Source of the DNA: Promethearchaeota archaeon
GTDB lineage: Archaea > Asgardarchaeota > Lokiarchaeia > Sigynarchaeales > SOKP01
Length of the DNA: 6,216 nucleotides
Assembly (NCBI GenBank): GCA_019057975.1
Contig: JAHLWJ010000270.1
Location: forward strand, 1 to 6,216
Reading direction: 5' to 3'
Made by a program: the position numbers and the translations under genes. Below are positions 5,904 through 6,216 of the stretch, piece after piece. How positions within the stretch are numbered: the stretch's first letter is position 1; the number at the start of each line of letters is the position of its first letter. Under the pieces are notes generated by a model. The model made no database searches, had not been told where the DNA came from, and worked only from the letters and a program-made list of their open reading frames with translations.

Positions 5904-5968
5904 TTTATTATTAATTTTTAAAAACAGATTATTTTAAAATCATTTTTAAAAAATAATTAAATATAAAA
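5904..5968. promoter_or_regulatory. Divergent AT-only intergenic region with three TTTTAAAA palindromes
   Basis: This 65-bp gap separates two divergent starts and must hold the promoters of both genes. It contains TTTTTAAAAA at 5915-5924, TTTTAAAA at 5932-5939 and TTTTTAAAAAA at 5943-5953. Being self-complementary, these boxes could serve either strand. No exact AAAATTGA octamer is present on either strand, so the pair is probably not driven by the standard early box. The function is not shown by sequence alone. Confidence 0.4.
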
Positions 5969-6216
5969 ATGGATTGTAAAGACAATTGTAAATATCAATG
6001 CTGTAGTGGACCAAGAGGATCTAGAGGTTGCCCTGGAGAAAGAGGGAAAAGAGGCAAAATTGGACCAACTGGGATGACAGGTGCCACAGGAATTAAAGGA
6101 GATCCCGGTATGACTGGTCCAGCTGGAGGAGCTACTGGAGATAAAGGACCAGATGGAGATAAAGGAATGACTGGAGATAAAGGAATGACTGGTGCACAAG
6201 GAATGACTGGCGATAA
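5969..6216 (+). CDS. Collagen-like protein, 5' part (runs off window)
   Basis: The frame is open from ATG at 5969 to the window end, giving 82 complete residues without a stop. The first 13 residues form a short head with C3, C7, C11 and C12. From G14 on, the chain is almost pure Gly-X-Y, for example GPRGSRGCPGERGKRGKIG, with C21 within the repeat. One break occurs at GPAGGATGDK, where an extra residue shifts the triplet register. Three 18-bp units at 6155-6208 encode GDKGMT, GDKGMT and GAQGMT. Lysines often fall in the Y position, the place where collagen lysines are hydroxylated and glycosylated; mimivirus encodes such a hydroxylase (known for that virus, not seen here). Triple-helical collagen-like proteins are associated with mimivirus-like particle fibrils. 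Base composition is richer in G and C than the neighbours, as expected for Gly/Pro codons. There is no obvious signal peptide. Full length is unknown. Confidence 0.93.
   Translation, partial: MDCKDNCKYQCCSGPRGSRGCPGERGKRGKIGPTGMTGATGIKGDPGMTGPAGGATGDKGPDGDKGMTGDKGMTGAQGMTGD
6155..6208 (+). repeat. 18-bp tandem repeat in the collagen-like gene
   Basis: GGAGATAAAGGAATGACT occurs twice in direct tandem (6155-6172, 6173-6190), followed by a diverged third unit (6191-6208). Each unit encodes two Gly-X-Y triplets. This is typical of collagen-like genes expanding by slippage; the array may continue past the window end. Confidence 0.9.

Noticed and set aside
5957..6199. Minus-strand Ser-rich open frame
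   Set aside because: It is the antisense of the collagen-like gene; the Ser/Thr richness comes from reversed Gly-X-Y codons.

Overview
The window looks like a piece of a giant virus genome of the Mimiviridae/Klosneuvirus type (Nucleocytoviricota), possibly from a metagenome. The evidence is mixed. DNA is strongly AT-rich with very short intergenic gaps (10 to 76 bp). An exact copy of the mimivirus early promoter octamer AAAATTGA lies upstream of each of two divergent genes. Perfect hairpins sit at all three gene-end sites that can be examined, as expected from the hairpin rule for mimivirus polyadenylation. The gene content also fits: a Ser/Thr kinase, a nucleotidyltransferase, a uridine kinase, a membrane-anchored multicopper-oxidase-like protein and a collagen-like protein. 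No tRNA, rRNA, CRISPR array or insertion sequence was seen.

Layout from left to right. (1) 11-1600, minus: protein kinase with a repeat-rich, SP/TP-rich N-terminal extension. (2) 1611-2243, minus: small HIGH-type nucleotidyltransferase related to NMN adenylyltransferase and cytidylyltransferase; its 3' hairpin carries the kinase start codon in the loop. (3) 2244-2319: divergent early promoter made of two AAAATTGA boxes facing opposite ways inside a perfect 13-bp inverted repeat. (4) 2320-2907, plus: uridine/cytidine kinase. (5) 2898-2924: a 27-bp palindrome shared by two convergent gene ends. (6) 2922-5003, minus: type-II-like membrane protein with a multicopper oxidase fold in which most copper ligands are gone, plus a Ser/Tyr/Arg-repeat tail. 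(7) 5064-5903, minus: unrecognised protein with possible RRM-like halves, ending in an 11-bp hairpin. (8) 5969-6216, plus: the 5' part of a collagen-like gene that runs off the window.

How they may work together: the nucleotidyltransferase and the nucleoside kinase share a promoter region and are probably expressed together early in infection, which suggests a nucleotide or NAD-type salvage step. The membrane cupredoxin protein and the collagen-like protein are the kind of products usually found in or on mimivirus-like particles and may be late, since no early box was found near them. The most unusual items are the apparently copper-less multicopper oxidase, the start codon embedded in a 3'-end hairpin, the mirrored early promoter and the [ST]PRR repeat tail of the kinase.
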